NCBI GenBank assembly: GCA_000697335.1 | Contig: JNEM01009914.1 | Location: forward strand, 1 to 22,204 | Length of the DNA stretch: 22,204 nucleotides | Source of the DNA: Conidiobolus incongruus B7586 | Lineage: Eukaryota; Entomophthoromycota; Entomophthoromycetes; Entomophthorales; Conidiobolaceae | Direction of reading: 5' to 3' | Shown here: positions 9,835-19,500 of the stretch, one piece after another | Numbering within the stretch: position 1 is the first letter of the stretch | Layout: each line of letters starts with the position of its first letter | Translations under genes and position numbers: made by a program | The notes under the pieces: generated by a model | What the model saw: the letters and a program-made list of their open reading frames with translations, nothing else | Told to the model about the DNA's origin: nothing | Databases searched by the model: none

Positions 9835-12800
9835 TTAATTTATAGGTTTAGGGCTTTCCACTTGAGGGGTCCTGGGAGAATTAACACCATATCCTTGACC
9901 TCCCATTCCAATACTACTTCCAACCATACTGGGGACAATTAAACCCTGAAGTACTGGTTGCTTATCGCTACCGAACATACTGCGATGGTAGCTACTCCTG
10001 GAACTGTGATAAAGGGATGCAGTGCGACTACCAGCTCTTGTACTTCTCAAACTATGCAAGAAGCTCAGATCGGATCGAATAGTATCCAGAGGACCTCCAC
10101 CTTCGAGAGAGTCGGACCTTTCGAATGACGAAGGTAGTACGCCAAAGAGATCTGTTGGAATGAGACGGATGATAATACCAATTGGAAGAGTCATAAATGC
10201 TAGGCCAATACTGATACCCCATTGAGCACCATCTAAGGGGGAAGTACTGAAGGCGTAAGAACCAAATTGGACAATGATTACTTGAGCGATGAAAGAGAAG
10301 ACTAAGATGGAGATGAAATAGATATTCCTATGAAGCCCTTTAAGTACATTGAGTCGATGGTCAGCAGAACGACAATTGATCTCGTTAAATAGCTGCATTA
10401 AAACAAAAGTGTTGAATACAAGAGTTCTCAAAATAGGGTTATCACGGCCATTAGTTTCTTCATCATCGTAAAATGTAGCACCACCATAGAGTAAGCCAAA
10501 AGAAACGGAGGCTTGGAAGATTGCTTGGCCCAATATCATTTTCCACATTTGGATACTAATAAGTGATGCTTTGCGCGATTCTGGTGGGCGATCAAGTACA
10601 TCTTTAGAAGGGGGATCTGTAGCGAGTGCTAAAGCAGCCAAAGTATCCATAATCAAATTAACCCAAAGCAGCTGAACAGCGGTTAGTACAGGTCCTTTAT
10701 CTGGGTCGACAACAGCAGAAACGAAAGCAACCAAAACGGCTGTGATATTTGTTGTTAATTGGAACTGCAAAAACTTTTTGATACTATCGTTAACAGTCCT
10801 GCCCCACATAATCGCTTTGACAATACTACTAAAATTATCATCCATGAGGACGATACTACTAGCTTCTTTCGCAACTTCTGTTCCTGCAATACCCATACTG
10901 AAACCGACATCTGCAGCTTTAAGAGCTGGTCCATCATTCGTACCATCACCCGTAACTGCTACAACCTGTCCCAAATGCTTGAGGCGTTTAACCAGTTTCA
11001 TTTTATCTTCTGGTGAAGATCTTGCCAAAACTCTTAACCTTGGTAAAATACTATCCAATTGAGAGTCAGATAACTTTCTAAATTCTGGACCTTCCATAAC
11101 AATTGCACCTTCCCTATAAATTCCACATTTTGTAGCGATGGCTTTTGCAGTGACAACATTGTCACCAGTAACCATACGAACAACAACGCCAGAGTGGCGA
11201 CAGTCAGCAACGGCTTGGGTCACACCTTCACGAAGAGGATCTTCAATACCAACAATACCAGAAAGAGTCCAATTACCCGGTTCTAAAACTTTCTTGGACC
11301 AAAAATCGGCAGACTGGTCTTCTTCCAAAGTTTCAACTTTGTTGGCTTCTTCATCAGTTAAAGTGATATCAATATAAGCTAAACCAATAGTTCTTAAAGA
11401 ATTTTGAGCATATTCAGAGATTCGTTGTTCAATTTGCATAGAAGATTCGGGATTCAAGGGGTTACTAGGTACATCTTCAGATTCCATATTTGCTACAGCT
11501 GTACATTTAGACAATATAATTTCGGAAGCACCTTTAACGAAAAGACGGTAAATTGTTGAACTATCTTTGGGATTGGTAACTTTCACCAATGTTGCCATCA
11601 TTTTACGAGCACTACTAAATGGCCAAACTTGCACTACGGGGTATCTATTTCTCAACTCTTTAGCATCTGGACAACCTACCTCCTTTGAGAAAGCGAGTAA
11701 TGCTACTTCAGTTTTAGAACCTACAAACTCAGTTTCTCCATTCGCGTTGGTTTTTTCGAAGGCGGAAGAATTGATTGCAACATTTTCATGGAATTTATTC
11801 CATTCTTCATTCCTAGATAATTTGGAGTTGAGTTCATTGAATTGAATGGGTGCAGTGTCTCCTGATGGATGCATGTCTGGTCCTTTAACGAATTGATAAG
11901 ACCATCCGAGTGTTCCAGCAACGACTGTCATTTTATTTTGTGTCAAGGTTCCCGTTTTGTCACTGCATACAGTTGTTGCATTGCCCATCGTTTCACAAGC
12001 TGCTAGCACGCGCACCAAGTTATTGTCTTTCAACATTCTTACAGTGGCAAACGCTAAAGAAAGCGTAACTGCAAGTGGTAAACCTTCGGGTACAGCAACA
12101 ACCACAATCGTGATAGCATTAATCAAAATATTGACTAAAGATTCAACTACTTTATAAGCTTCATGTTCCTGTCGGTTCCAGTTAACGAAATATATGATAA
12201 CGAGAACAACTAACATTAATAAAGCTGCAGCACCTCCCAACTTTGCAATACGTTCTGCTAAATATCCGAGCTTAACTTGAAGTGGAGTTTCTTCGATTTC
12301 ACCTCTTAAATTCATCATAATTCTACCAAAGAAACTATTCTCACCGACATTTGTTACAACATATTTGCCCACTCCTTCCAATACTTTGGAGCCGGATAAC
12401 ATAAATGGATCCTTGTGCTTGGAGCTCTTTTCGCCATCACCACTATGTGCTCTTAAACACTCTTCCATAGTGACCTTAACAATTGCATCACTTTCACCAG
12501 TTGCACTACTTTCATCGCATTGAAGGTTGTGAGATTCCAAAATAATACCGTCTGCTGGCAAAATATCACCTGGTTCAACTTGAATAATATCACCTACTAC
12601 AATCTCATAAACCGAAATTTCTTGAACTTTGCCATCGCGGATTAACTTCAACTCCCTGTTGTCTTTTTTACTATTCAGCTTTTGGAACTGCTTTTCTTTA
12701 CGCCAGTCGTTAATAGACCCTGCAAGTAAAACGATTGTGACTGCTACTAAAATTGCAACTCCTTCAACCCAGTGAACTCTTGGAGCTTCTTGCTTGGTTG

Positions 12801-13440
12801 GCTCCCCATTTACAATCACAGTAATTATTTCTGGAGGTGTTGCAACATCCTGGTAGATACCGATTGCCAAAGATATGAGTGCTGCGACAGTTAACAAAAT
12901 CATAGTGTTATCGTGCATAGCTGCCCACATCAATTGGAGTAAGGACCGCGTTGGAACTGGTGGAAGCCTATTAACACCGTATATTCTCTGTCTATTATTT
13001 AAACCCTTATCATCCTTATCGCTCAATTCAGCGGAACTCAATCCCACAGATTTATCAGTATGCAAGGCTGCAAGTAAATGTGGTGTCGACTCGGCCATAC
13101 TATGAAGTTTATGAATATCTTTGGGGTCGAAAACGCTTTGAAGTGCTTCAACCTTCAGAGGGAACTCCCCATCTGGGACCTTGACAGCTAATTTTTCATC
13201 CATTTTGGGTGCTGTTGGCGTTTTCGATCCAATAGAAGCTGTTGGAGTCTCTTCAGAAATACTTGGATTGGAATTATTGTTCTCATTTTCGGGATTAGCA
13301 GTTTCCGCTGTAGTGGTAATAGTTGGAATGGCTCTTGGTGTCTCTATATTTTGAAGCTCATCCGAAATATCGCTCAAATCGTGGCTTACTTCAATATCGA
13401 TTTTGGGAGGAACGTTATCAGTTCCTTTGGGATCGGACAT
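9835..13440 (-). CDS. PMC1: P2B-type Ca2+-transporting ATPase (Pmc1/PMCA type)
   Basis: P-type pump that moves Ca2+ out of the cytosol in exchange for ATP hydrolysis; fungal Pmc1 relatives work at the vacuole. A single 1201-residue exon. Residues 1-165 form an acidic/Ser-Thr-rich N-terminal extension. Then come the actuator loop TGES at 314-317, the M4 motif VVAVPEGLPLAV with ion-site Glu 452, the phosphorylation motif CSDKTGTLT with Asp 494, nucleotide-domain KGASE at 636-640, TGDN at 758-761 and TGDGTNDGP at 830-838. M6 contains NLIMDTLAALALATDPP, with Asn 928 and Asp 932 as expected for a single-site P2B pump. Ten membrane segments are apparent (about 170-196, 223-243, 400-420, 434-462, 893-911, 920-940, 964-987, 1004-1024, 1040-1060, 1073-1092). 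The last 109 residues are cytosolic, Ser/Arg-rich and probably regulatory. P2B rather than SERCA is clear; vacuolar versus plasma-membrane location is inference. Confidence 0.95.
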   Translation of the reverse strand: MSDPKGTDNVPPKIDIEVSHDLSDISDELQNIETPRAIPTITTTAETANPENENNNSNPSISEETPTASIGSKTPTAPKMDEKLAVKVPDGEFPLKVEALQSVFDPKDIHKLHSMAESTPHLLAALHTDKSVGLSSAELSDKDDKGLNNRQRIYGVNRLPPVPTRSLLQLMWAAMHDNTMILLTVAALISLAIGIYQDVATPPEIITVIVNGEPTKQEAPRVHWVEGVAILVAVTIVLLAGSINDWRKEKQFQKLNSKKDNRELKLIRDGKVQEISVYEIVVGDIIQVEPGDILPADGIILESHNLQCDESSATGESDAIVKVTMEECLRAHSGDGEKSSKHKDPFMLSGSKVLEGVGKYVVTNVGENSFFGRIMMNLRGEIEETPLQVKLGYLAERIAKLGGAAALLMLVVLVIIYFVNWNRQEHEAYKVVESLVNILINAITIVVVAVPEGLPLAVTLSLAFATVRMLKDNNLVRVLAACETMGNATTVCSDKTGTLTQNKMTVVAGTLGWSYQFVKGPDMHPSGDTAPIQFNELNSKLSRNEEWNKFHENVAINSSAFEKTNANGETEFVGSKTEVALLAFSKEVGCPDAKELRNRYPVVQVWPFSSARKMMATLVKVTNPKDSSTIYRLFVKGASEIILSKCTAVANMESEDVPSNPLNPESSMQIEQRISEYAQNSLRTIGLAYIDITLTDEEANKVETLEEDQSADFWSKKVLEPGNWTLSGIVGIEDPLREGVTQAVADCRHSGVVVRMVTGDNVVTAKAIATKCGIYREGAIVMEGPEFRKLSDSQLDSILPRLRVLARSSPEDKMKLVKRLKHLGQVVAVTGDGTNDGPALKAADVGFSMGIAGTEVAKEASSIVLMDDNFSSIVKAIMWGRTVNDSIKKFLQFQLTTNITAVLVAFVSAVVDPDKGPVLTAVQLLWVNLIMDTLAALALATDPPSKDVLDRPPESRKASLISIQMWKMILGQAIFQASVSFGLLYGGATFYDDEETNGRDNPILRTLVFNTFVLMQLFNEINCRSADHRLNVLKGLHRNIYFISILVFSFIAQVIIVQFGSYAFSTSPLDGAQWGISIGLAFMTLPIGIIIRLIPTDLFGVLPSSFERSDSLEGGGPLDTIRSDLSFLHSLRSTRAGSRTASLYHSSRSSYHRSMFGSDKQPVLQGLIVPSMVGSSIGMGGQGYGVNSPRTPQVESPKPIN

Positions 13441-13520
13441 TTAAAATTAAATATACAACTTAAAAAAAGATTTGGAAAAATGATAATTCGTGGTATTGTA
13501 TACACTTGAAAAATTAAACA

Positions 13521-13709
13521 ATGACCCAAACTAAACTTGGAACTAAAATTTATAATATAAACAAAGTACTGTGGGGAGAAAATTACTTGGATATCGTTGG
13601 AATATTTATAAGATTATCGACGTTAATTAATTATGGAATTTATCTCGGATATGTAGATTTGGTATATCACTTTCCCCAATATATATATTTGCTTCTATAT
13701 TATGAATAA
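13521..13709 (+). CDS. Candidate small hydrophobic protein
   Basis: A 62-residue ORF with a good start context (AAACAATGACC), beginning 80 bp from the divergent PMC1 start. The first 25 residues are polar and basic (TKLGTKIYNINK); the rest is rich in Ile, Leu and Tyr and could hold one or two membrane segments. I recognise no family. ORFs of this length occur by chance in DNA with this stop-codon frequency, so the evidence is weak; it may instead be the PMC1 promoter region. Confidence 0.25.
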   Translation: MTQTKLGTKIYNINKVLWGENYLDIVGIFIRLSTLINYGIYLGYVDLVYHFPQYIYLLLYYE

Positions 13710-13755
13710 TATTAGAATATTTTTGTATCGGAAAATTTAAATTTTTTTCTAAAAT

Positions 13756-14025
13756 TCAAGCACTACTATTCAATTTATACTTAGCCCAATCTAATTGATC
13801 TAGTGCATCGTTTAACACAATTAATGCAATTGGATAATGCTTGATTCCTTTTTTTATTTGGCTGATTTTTACCTCAATTTGTTTCATTAATTGCTGAATT
13901 GAATTTAGATTTGTTTGGTATTTCAAAAGTAGATAATTTGGGAAAAATATTTCCTGAGATTGAACAATTTGATTGAGAAGATTAGTTTTGGTATGAGAAA
14001 ATAAGTATTGAAAAATAACTTTCAT
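13756..14025 (-). CDS. Candidate small helical protein
   Basis: An 89-residue single-exon ORF, longer than most chance ORFs here. The product looks mainly helical. Residues 34-60 have heptad-like hydrophobic spacing (LLLKYQTNLNSIQQLMKQIE) suggesting a short coiled coil, and it ends with LNDALDQLDWAKYKLN. No signal peptide, cysteine motif or membrane segment is evident. It converges with the small plus-strand ORF ending at 13709. Function unknown; small coiled-coil complex subunits look like this, but no family could be assigned. Confidence 0.4.
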   Translation of the reverse strand: MKVIFQYLFSHTKTNLLNQIVQSQEIFFPNYLLLKYQTNLNSIQQLMKQIEVKISQIKKGIKHYPIALIVLNDALDQLDWAKYKLNSSA

Positions 14026-14186
14026 TTATTAAATTATATGTTTGAATTTAGTGATAATCGATATAATGTTTAGATTGTTAATAATATCTGTTAAAAATTA
14101 ACCTATAATCTCAAATTTGATCAATCAAAATACTAAAAATTTTAATAAAATAAACCCGCAAAATCTATTAATTATTCGTTTATATT

Positions 14187-14574
14187 CTATTTAGAATCTA
14201 TTGAGTGAACTTTTGGAGGATGATAGCACAGCTTAATGCTTAAAACTACTACCATTAGCCACTTAACATCTTTTTGCATCAATTTAACACAAGTTTAAGA
14301 AATTTGAAAGTGTTAATTATGATGTCATACCAATTTCATCAAAAGAAGCAATTAATTTAAATTTTATTAAGGTATATTGATTCATGATTTCATATATTTT
14401 AGACTTGAGCTTTGCTGCAGTTAGCAAATCCTGGACAGAGCAATGGTGGCACGTTGAAACATTCGGGCCATAATGATCTGAAGTAAGTTGCTGACGATTA
14501 GGGGTGAGTACTCGACAGCTTGGACAACGACTAGTTGTGCGAGTATCGGCTCGAGCAGTCGTTGATAAATTCAT
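14187..14574 (-). CDS. Candidate zinc-ribbon protein, two exons
   Basis: Exon 1 is 14331-14574 and exon 2 is 14187-14269. The 61-bp intron (14270-14330) has a GTATGA donor and an AAAAG acceptor, and the junction joins two open frames, giving 108 residues. Unspliced, exon 1 reads four codons into the intron and stops at 14317. Residues 17-20 (CPSC) and 42-45 (CHHC) form a CX2C-X21-CX2C pattern typical of a zinc ribbon; the segment after it (DLLTAAKLKSKIYEIMNQY) looks helical. The N-terminus is Thr/Arg-rich. The 5' part of exon 1 is clearly GC-richer than its surroundings, which supports coding. I cannot name the family. It is transcribed away from the candidate gene at 14666, with only 91 bp between starts. 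The exon 2 model is less certain than exon 1. Confidence 0.5.
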
Positions 14575-14665
14575 ATCAATGCTAGATTATGCATTATTTT
14601 TGAGAGTTCAGGGTATAGATTGTTTATTAGGAACTAGTGGTAGATAATAGAGGGTAGAATGAGCT

Positions 14666-14906
14666 ATGTCAAATAGTAGTCAAAGAAGGAGAGACTCATT
14701 GAAAGAGTGTGAAGAGGGTGTTTTATGTGTTGTAAGAGTATTAAGAGAATTGTACAACTTTGCACATTCTGAAGGAAGTTTGGGTTTAAATACAAAGTCA
14801 TAAGTTGACATTTCAGGATTGTGACAATTTTAACTATTTAGATAAAAAATTTAAGCGAGTAGGAAAGGAATTAGATTTATGCAGATATAAAGTACCTTGT
14901 AAGTAA
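14666..14906 (+). CDS. Candidate small spliced gene, structure uncertain
   Basis: Exon 1 starts at ATG 14666, directly after an in-frame TGA. A GTAAGA donor at 14732 and a TTTCAG acceptor ending at 14816 join two open frames in phase 0, giving 51 residues ending at 14906. Exon 1 encodes RRRDSLKECEEGVLCV and exon 2 a basic, Cys-containing segment (LDKKFKRVGKELDLCRYK). Two points make the structure doubtful. The putative intron is itself open for 23 codons and reads like a helix (VVRVLRELYNFAHSEG), so part of it may be exonic. A perfect GTAAGT donor at 14899 could splice to a TTAG acceptor ending at 15118, adding about 20 residues. The stretch is GC-richer than its surroundings. No family recognised. 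Confidence 0.35.
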
Positions 14907-15325
14907 AAAATTATATCATTTTATGTCATAAATCAAACTATCTATTACTCGCGGTAATTCATATAATTTGATAAAAATTTCCGAAAGATTATATTGAAAT
15001 ATTCGATAATAAATTATTGATATATATAATATACATTGAAACATGATTTAATTTATATTACAAGTTTTTTGATTATAAATTTTAAAATTGAAAATTTCAA
15101 ATTATAATAATTACATTAGATACTTTGATTACTCAGCTTTTTGAAATATCTAATCAATATATCAAGTATTTGTATTAGTAATTTTTTATTCAATTGCTAG
15201 AATGGATTTGATTTAAACATACTTTAATTGAAGGGATCATCGTTCCCTATAATATTAATAATATTTATAATAAGTTCAAATAACTGATAAAATTAATTTT
15301 GACAAGTTCAATATAAGAAAATGGA
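14907..15325. other. AT-rich region between small candidate genes
   Basis: This is the 3' flank of the plus-strand candidate at 14666 and of the minus-strand gene at 15326-15698. It may hold an optional last exon of the former (open frame after the AG at 15117-15118, ending at a TAG about 60 bp later). Otherwise nothing is visible. Confidence 0.5.
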
Positions 15326-15698
15326 TCATGAATTAACCAATTGATCATACTTAAATTGAATTTGATCAATTACATTTTCAACATTTTCTATTCCTAAAAA
15401 ATTAATAACTATAATGTCATTTTTACATATGTAATTCATTTACTTTCTATATTTTTAACTTTTGTCAAATTGATTAATTTTAAATTTTTTAAAATGTCAA
15501 ATTCCTATGAATCATCAATAAAATATATTAATATAAATTCTTAATATTTACTTGGATATTTCCTTTAAATTCTCTTAATTCAATGAATATTAAGGAATCG
15601 TTCATTTTGTCAATATTTATAATTATACCAATTATTGAAGTGTTGTTTGTGAGTGTTAATTGGCAGTGTTGATGAACGTGGCTGGGGTTGAGTTCCAT
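15326..15698 (-). CDS. Small three-exon gene, LSm/Sm-like protein
   Basis: Exon 1 15552-15698, exon 2 15444-15504, exon 3 15326-15393. Introns of 47 bp (15505-15551) and 50 bp (15394-15443) both start GTAAAT and end TAG, the second with TTATTAAT before a T run; phases match, giving 91 residues. No single exon is long enough to show up as a sizeable ORF. Residues 13-40 (QLTLTNNTSIIGIIINID then KMNDSLIFIE) have the Sm1 pattern: a strand pair, a conserved Gly, Asp, then Met-Asn and a hydrophobic strand. Residues 58-69 (LKLINLTKVKNI) could be the Sm2 strand, though without the IRG signature of canonical Sm proteins; the divergent LSm domains of Edc3, Lsm14 or Gemin6/7 also lack it. The C-terminal 20 residues look helical. 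The gene structure is well supported; the LSm assignment is inference. Confidence 0.55.
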
Positions 15699-16192
15699 TT
15701 TATTAAGTTATTTCTATAAAGGTTCATGTAATTTATTTTGTAGAGTTTCAATAAGTTATTGTGGGATTATATTAAGGCGGGGTTAAATAAAATTGATTAT
15801 TTGTGTTACAAAATAAATTATACAAAGTTAAATTAAAAAATTACTAAAAAATATATTATTTATATAATTGTTTAATAGTTTTTTAACAAAAATAAATTCT
15901 CATTAAAAAATCAACAATTATTTAATTATTTTAAATCATATCTAATTTCATTAATATATAATTAATGTAGAAATTAGAGATTTTTAGGATCAAAATAAAC
16001 AATTATGAATTGAACTTAAAAAATAGTAAATTTAAGGAAATAAACTAAATTGATATATTGATTATTCAATTCTCAATACTCAATATTTAGTATAACTAAT
16101 TAAAGTTTTAATAAATAGAAATTAAATATAAATAATAAAATTGAATTATATGAATTTAAAATATATATTAAAAAATTAAGAAGGGTTTATAT
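15699..16192. other. AT-rich region upstream of the LSm-like gene
   Basis: It contains GGCGGGG at 15776-15782, the only strong G-run in several hundred bases, 78 bp from the start codon of the minus-strand gene. Beyond 15800 it is low-complexity A/T sequence leading to the 3' flank of tRNA-Glu. No coding exon is visible. Confidence 0.6.
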
Positions 16193-16197
16193 AAAAA
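16193..16197 (-). terminator. RNA polymerase III terminator of tRNA-Glu
   Basis: A run of five T on the minus strand 20 nt after the tRNA-Glu 3' end. It is the first T run of that length downstream of the gene. Confidence 0.6.
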
Positions 16198-16217
16198 TTA
16201 ACATATCATTGACGCCA

Positions 16218-16289
16218 CTCCGATACAGGGAATCGAACCCTGGCCGTCTCGGTGAAAGCGAGAAATCCTAACCACTGGACCATATCGGA
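16218..16289 (-). tRNA. tRNA-Glu(TTC)
   Basis: The 72-nt cloverleaf folds fully. The acceptor TCCGATA pairs with TATCGGA, the anticodon stem TCTCG/CGAGA carries loop CTTTCAC (anticodon TTC), and the T arm CAGGG-TTCGATT-CCCTG is perfect. The discriminator base is G. No intron. The sequence closely resembles eukaryotic tRNA-Glu, including the B box GGTTCGATTCC. Confidence 0.97.
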
Positions 16290-16527
16290 TTAGAATCAGT
16301 TAATTTAAATTAATTTTATTCACATGTAAATTTCAAAATTTGTAAAATAGAAACACCATTTCATCATTCAAAAATTTCTTTCATTCATATTCATAGATCT
16401 TAATATTATTTTTTGTATTATAATTTACTGATAATTATGTTAATAAAATTTATCATAGGCTGTAATAATTATTAAAATACAATAAATCATCTATTTTAAT
16501 AACAATAGAAATAAAGTTAAAAAAAAA

Positions 16528-16533
16528 TTTATT
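16528..16533 (-). terminator. Candidate poly(A) signal of MED15
   Basis: AATAAA on the minus strand 15 bp beyond the MED15 stop codon, followed by a run of nine T (16519-16527). Confidence 0.4.
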
Positions 16534-16548
16534 ATAATTAAATATGAT

Positions 16549-19500
16549 TTAATTCTTATAACTCATTACTACCTTAAATACCTCATTAATATTAGTCTGA
16601 GATTTGGGTAAATTTTTAAGTGGATGATTCGGCCCCAAACTATCAAAATTCTGTCTATGTTTCAATAGCTCTAACGCTTTCGTGGCATAGGCCACAGGGT
16701 TGGACACATCGCGCTCTGGAAGTTCCAATTTGATCATTTTGGACTTGGGTTCCTCTGTGGAGTTAGTATTGGATGTTGTGTCATTTTCTCGTTTTATAGG
16801 ATTGTCGGATTTGGTGTTGGGGTGAGCGCTGGTTGGCGACGTTGTCGAATTTGTAGTGTTGTTTTGCTGAGATTGGGGTAGTGTTTTGCGTTTTACATTT
16901 GGTGGTATTTGAAGATTTGTAATATTGAGTTTCATGTGGTCCACAGCTGATTTGAATGCTGCTGGCAGTGGGGAGTTGGTGGCGGCTGCCAATTCTGTGG
17001 AGTTCTTACTCTCTTCTTTGGGTGCATCAGTAGTATTAGTGGGCGCTGGAGAGCCTGCAGCTTCCAATTTCTGGGCTTTCAGTGCATCTCCAGCTGGTGC
17101 TTCGGTCTTGACTGCAGTCTGTTCTAGCTTCTGTTGATCCGCGGCTTTTTGGTCAGCAGGTTGGGATACTCCTTGAACTGGTGCAGTAATGCCCATCTGT
17201 GGATACATACCAACAGGTCGCATTATTGCTTGATTATACAAGTATGGGTTCATTCCCTGAGGGGTTTGCATGGGTCGATTTGCTCCCATCATCATTTGCT
17301 GAGAAGGTATAGTAAAATGTGGGAACTGAGGCTGCTGCAAATTTCCAAGAATTGGTCGGGCTCCAGGCTGCGGGATCATCTGTTGAGATTGCTTGCGAGG
17401 AGGTCTTCCTGTCCTTGTGGTGCGCACTGGGGGTCCTCTGACGGGGTTCATGGCTGGTTGTACCATGTTGGCCATTATTGGCATGGCGGCGTTTGCAAGT
17501 GATTGTGTTGCCATTGCCATTGGGTTGAGTCCTGGAGGCTGCACTGGATTACCAAAATTCATCATGAGCGAATTTTGAAGCGGGTTTATAGTTGGATTGA
17601 TGATTGTATTAACCTGAGGATTTGGATTGGTATTGGTAACTGGTGCAGTGCTTTGAGGGGTTGATGCTGCTGGGGAAGCCTGAGATACGGGATTGGACAA
17701 TGTCTTTTGCGTCATAACTGGAGTGACGTTAGTTGGTGGTAAGGGAAGTGGTGTGATTTCGCTGCTCAAGCTGTTGGACGCTATGATTGGAGTTGTTGCA
17801 GGAGTAGATTGCGAATTTGTAGATGTGGATTGTGCCATTGACACTGGACCAAGTTTTGCAGAGTTGGGGCCTTTGATAGAGTTTTCAATTCTCGTATGTT
17901 GTCGCATCAAGTCCTGATTTAATTTACTAATCATATCAGCATTTAAGCCAAACTTACCCTCTTTAGCAACTGCTAGTTGGGACTGGATGAGGGCTTTGAG
18001 TTTGATCAAGCGCGAGGTTGCTGCTTCGTTTGTGAATTTACATGTGAAAAAGATTAGGCGATCAATTTGATCGTAGAGTTTAGCTCCTTTCTCAAGCTCT
18101 TGTCGAATGGCTTGTTGATCTTGCGCCGATAAGTTAGGGATTGGTGGTGGAATTTTAGTGCTGCTTTTAGCTTGAATTGTGAGATCTTGGACAATTTTCT
18201 GAATTTCAGCATCGGTTTTCTCGCTTTGACTACCTGTTGAAGGGGCAATGACGTGGGGTGATTGGGCGGGAGATGCCTGAACTGGCGGCTGCTCTGAAGT
18301 AGTGACAACTGGTGTCGAAGCAACAGGCTTAACAGCTGGAGATTGGGCTGGATTGGGTTGAACTTGTTGGTTAGCAAGTTTTTGAGGTGCCATTGCTGGC
18401 GAAGTAAAATTATTTGTTTTGGATTGGACTTGACCGGGTACAGGCGGTACTAAGGTTGGCTGAGATATTACTGTAGGCTGATTTTGTTGCAAAGTGCCAC
18501 CTGGTACTTGCTGGGACAAGGGACGAGACATTTGATTTTGATTCATTGCTAGAGCCTGTGCCTGGATATGAGCTTGGTTTTGAGCTGCTTGGGTTTGAAG
18601 TAACATCTGAAACTGTGCTGGGTTGATTTGCTTGTTAAGGTTTGACATTTGGGCAAGCTGGGCGAGTTGAGTTGGATTCAAGTTTTGTCTTAATTGGGGA
18701 TTCGCAGCTAACAAGGCTTGAAGATTCACATTACCAAATGACATATTTCCTGCTGGGTTGTTAGCAGTAAATTGATTGGGATAGTTGAACATAGCTGAAG
18801 GGTTTTGTGGATTTGCAGGAACAACAGTCGCTTTAGCTCCTGTATTAAGATTCAGAGTGGATGGGATTTGTGTCGCATTCGCTAATTGAACTGTGGTGGG
18901 TCTCACAACAGGTTGTTGTAGTTGCTGTGGCTGTGTGAGTGTAGTGGCAGTGATATTTTGAATTGGCATAGAGGGAATTGTGGGAATTTGATCTGGTAAT
19001 TTTTGCACCGGCTGCTGAACCTGAGCTGCTTGTTGTAGTTGCTGAATCTGTTGTTGCTGTTGCTGTTGCTGCTGCTGTTGTTGCTGTAATTTCAATTGTT
19101 GTAACACATGAAGATTTGGATTCGCAAGGCCCTGTTGTTTCAGCATATTCATACGCTGTAGCTGACTTAGCATATTCGTGCTAGGATTGTTTTGAAAGAA
19201 GGCAGGGTTGATTTGCTGAGCCATAGCGGGATTCAAATTACCTAATTGAGGATTAAATTGAGGCTGCTGATTGTTAAAACCGAGCTGCTGATTTACCATT
19301 GGGAGTTGGTTCATACCCATAAATTGAAGGTTATTATTAGCAAATTGCTGGGGATTCTGACCGAAAGAATTTTTGATTTCTTCAACTTTTTGCCAACATC
19401 TCTGTAAGTACTCCTGCTGACTGGAGGCTGTATCGTAGATGCTTTTTTCAGTTTGAAATACAATATTATCTAATTGTGCGACATTTATTCCTGGCAACTT

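Noticed and set aside
10742-11062. 106-codon plus-strand ORF opposite PMC1
   Set aside because: Antisense shadow of the conserved hinge region; no gene-like features.
17134-17578. Plus-strand ORFs of 122 and 61 codons opposite MED15
   Set aside because: Antisense shadows of Pro/Gln-rich low-complexity coding sequence.
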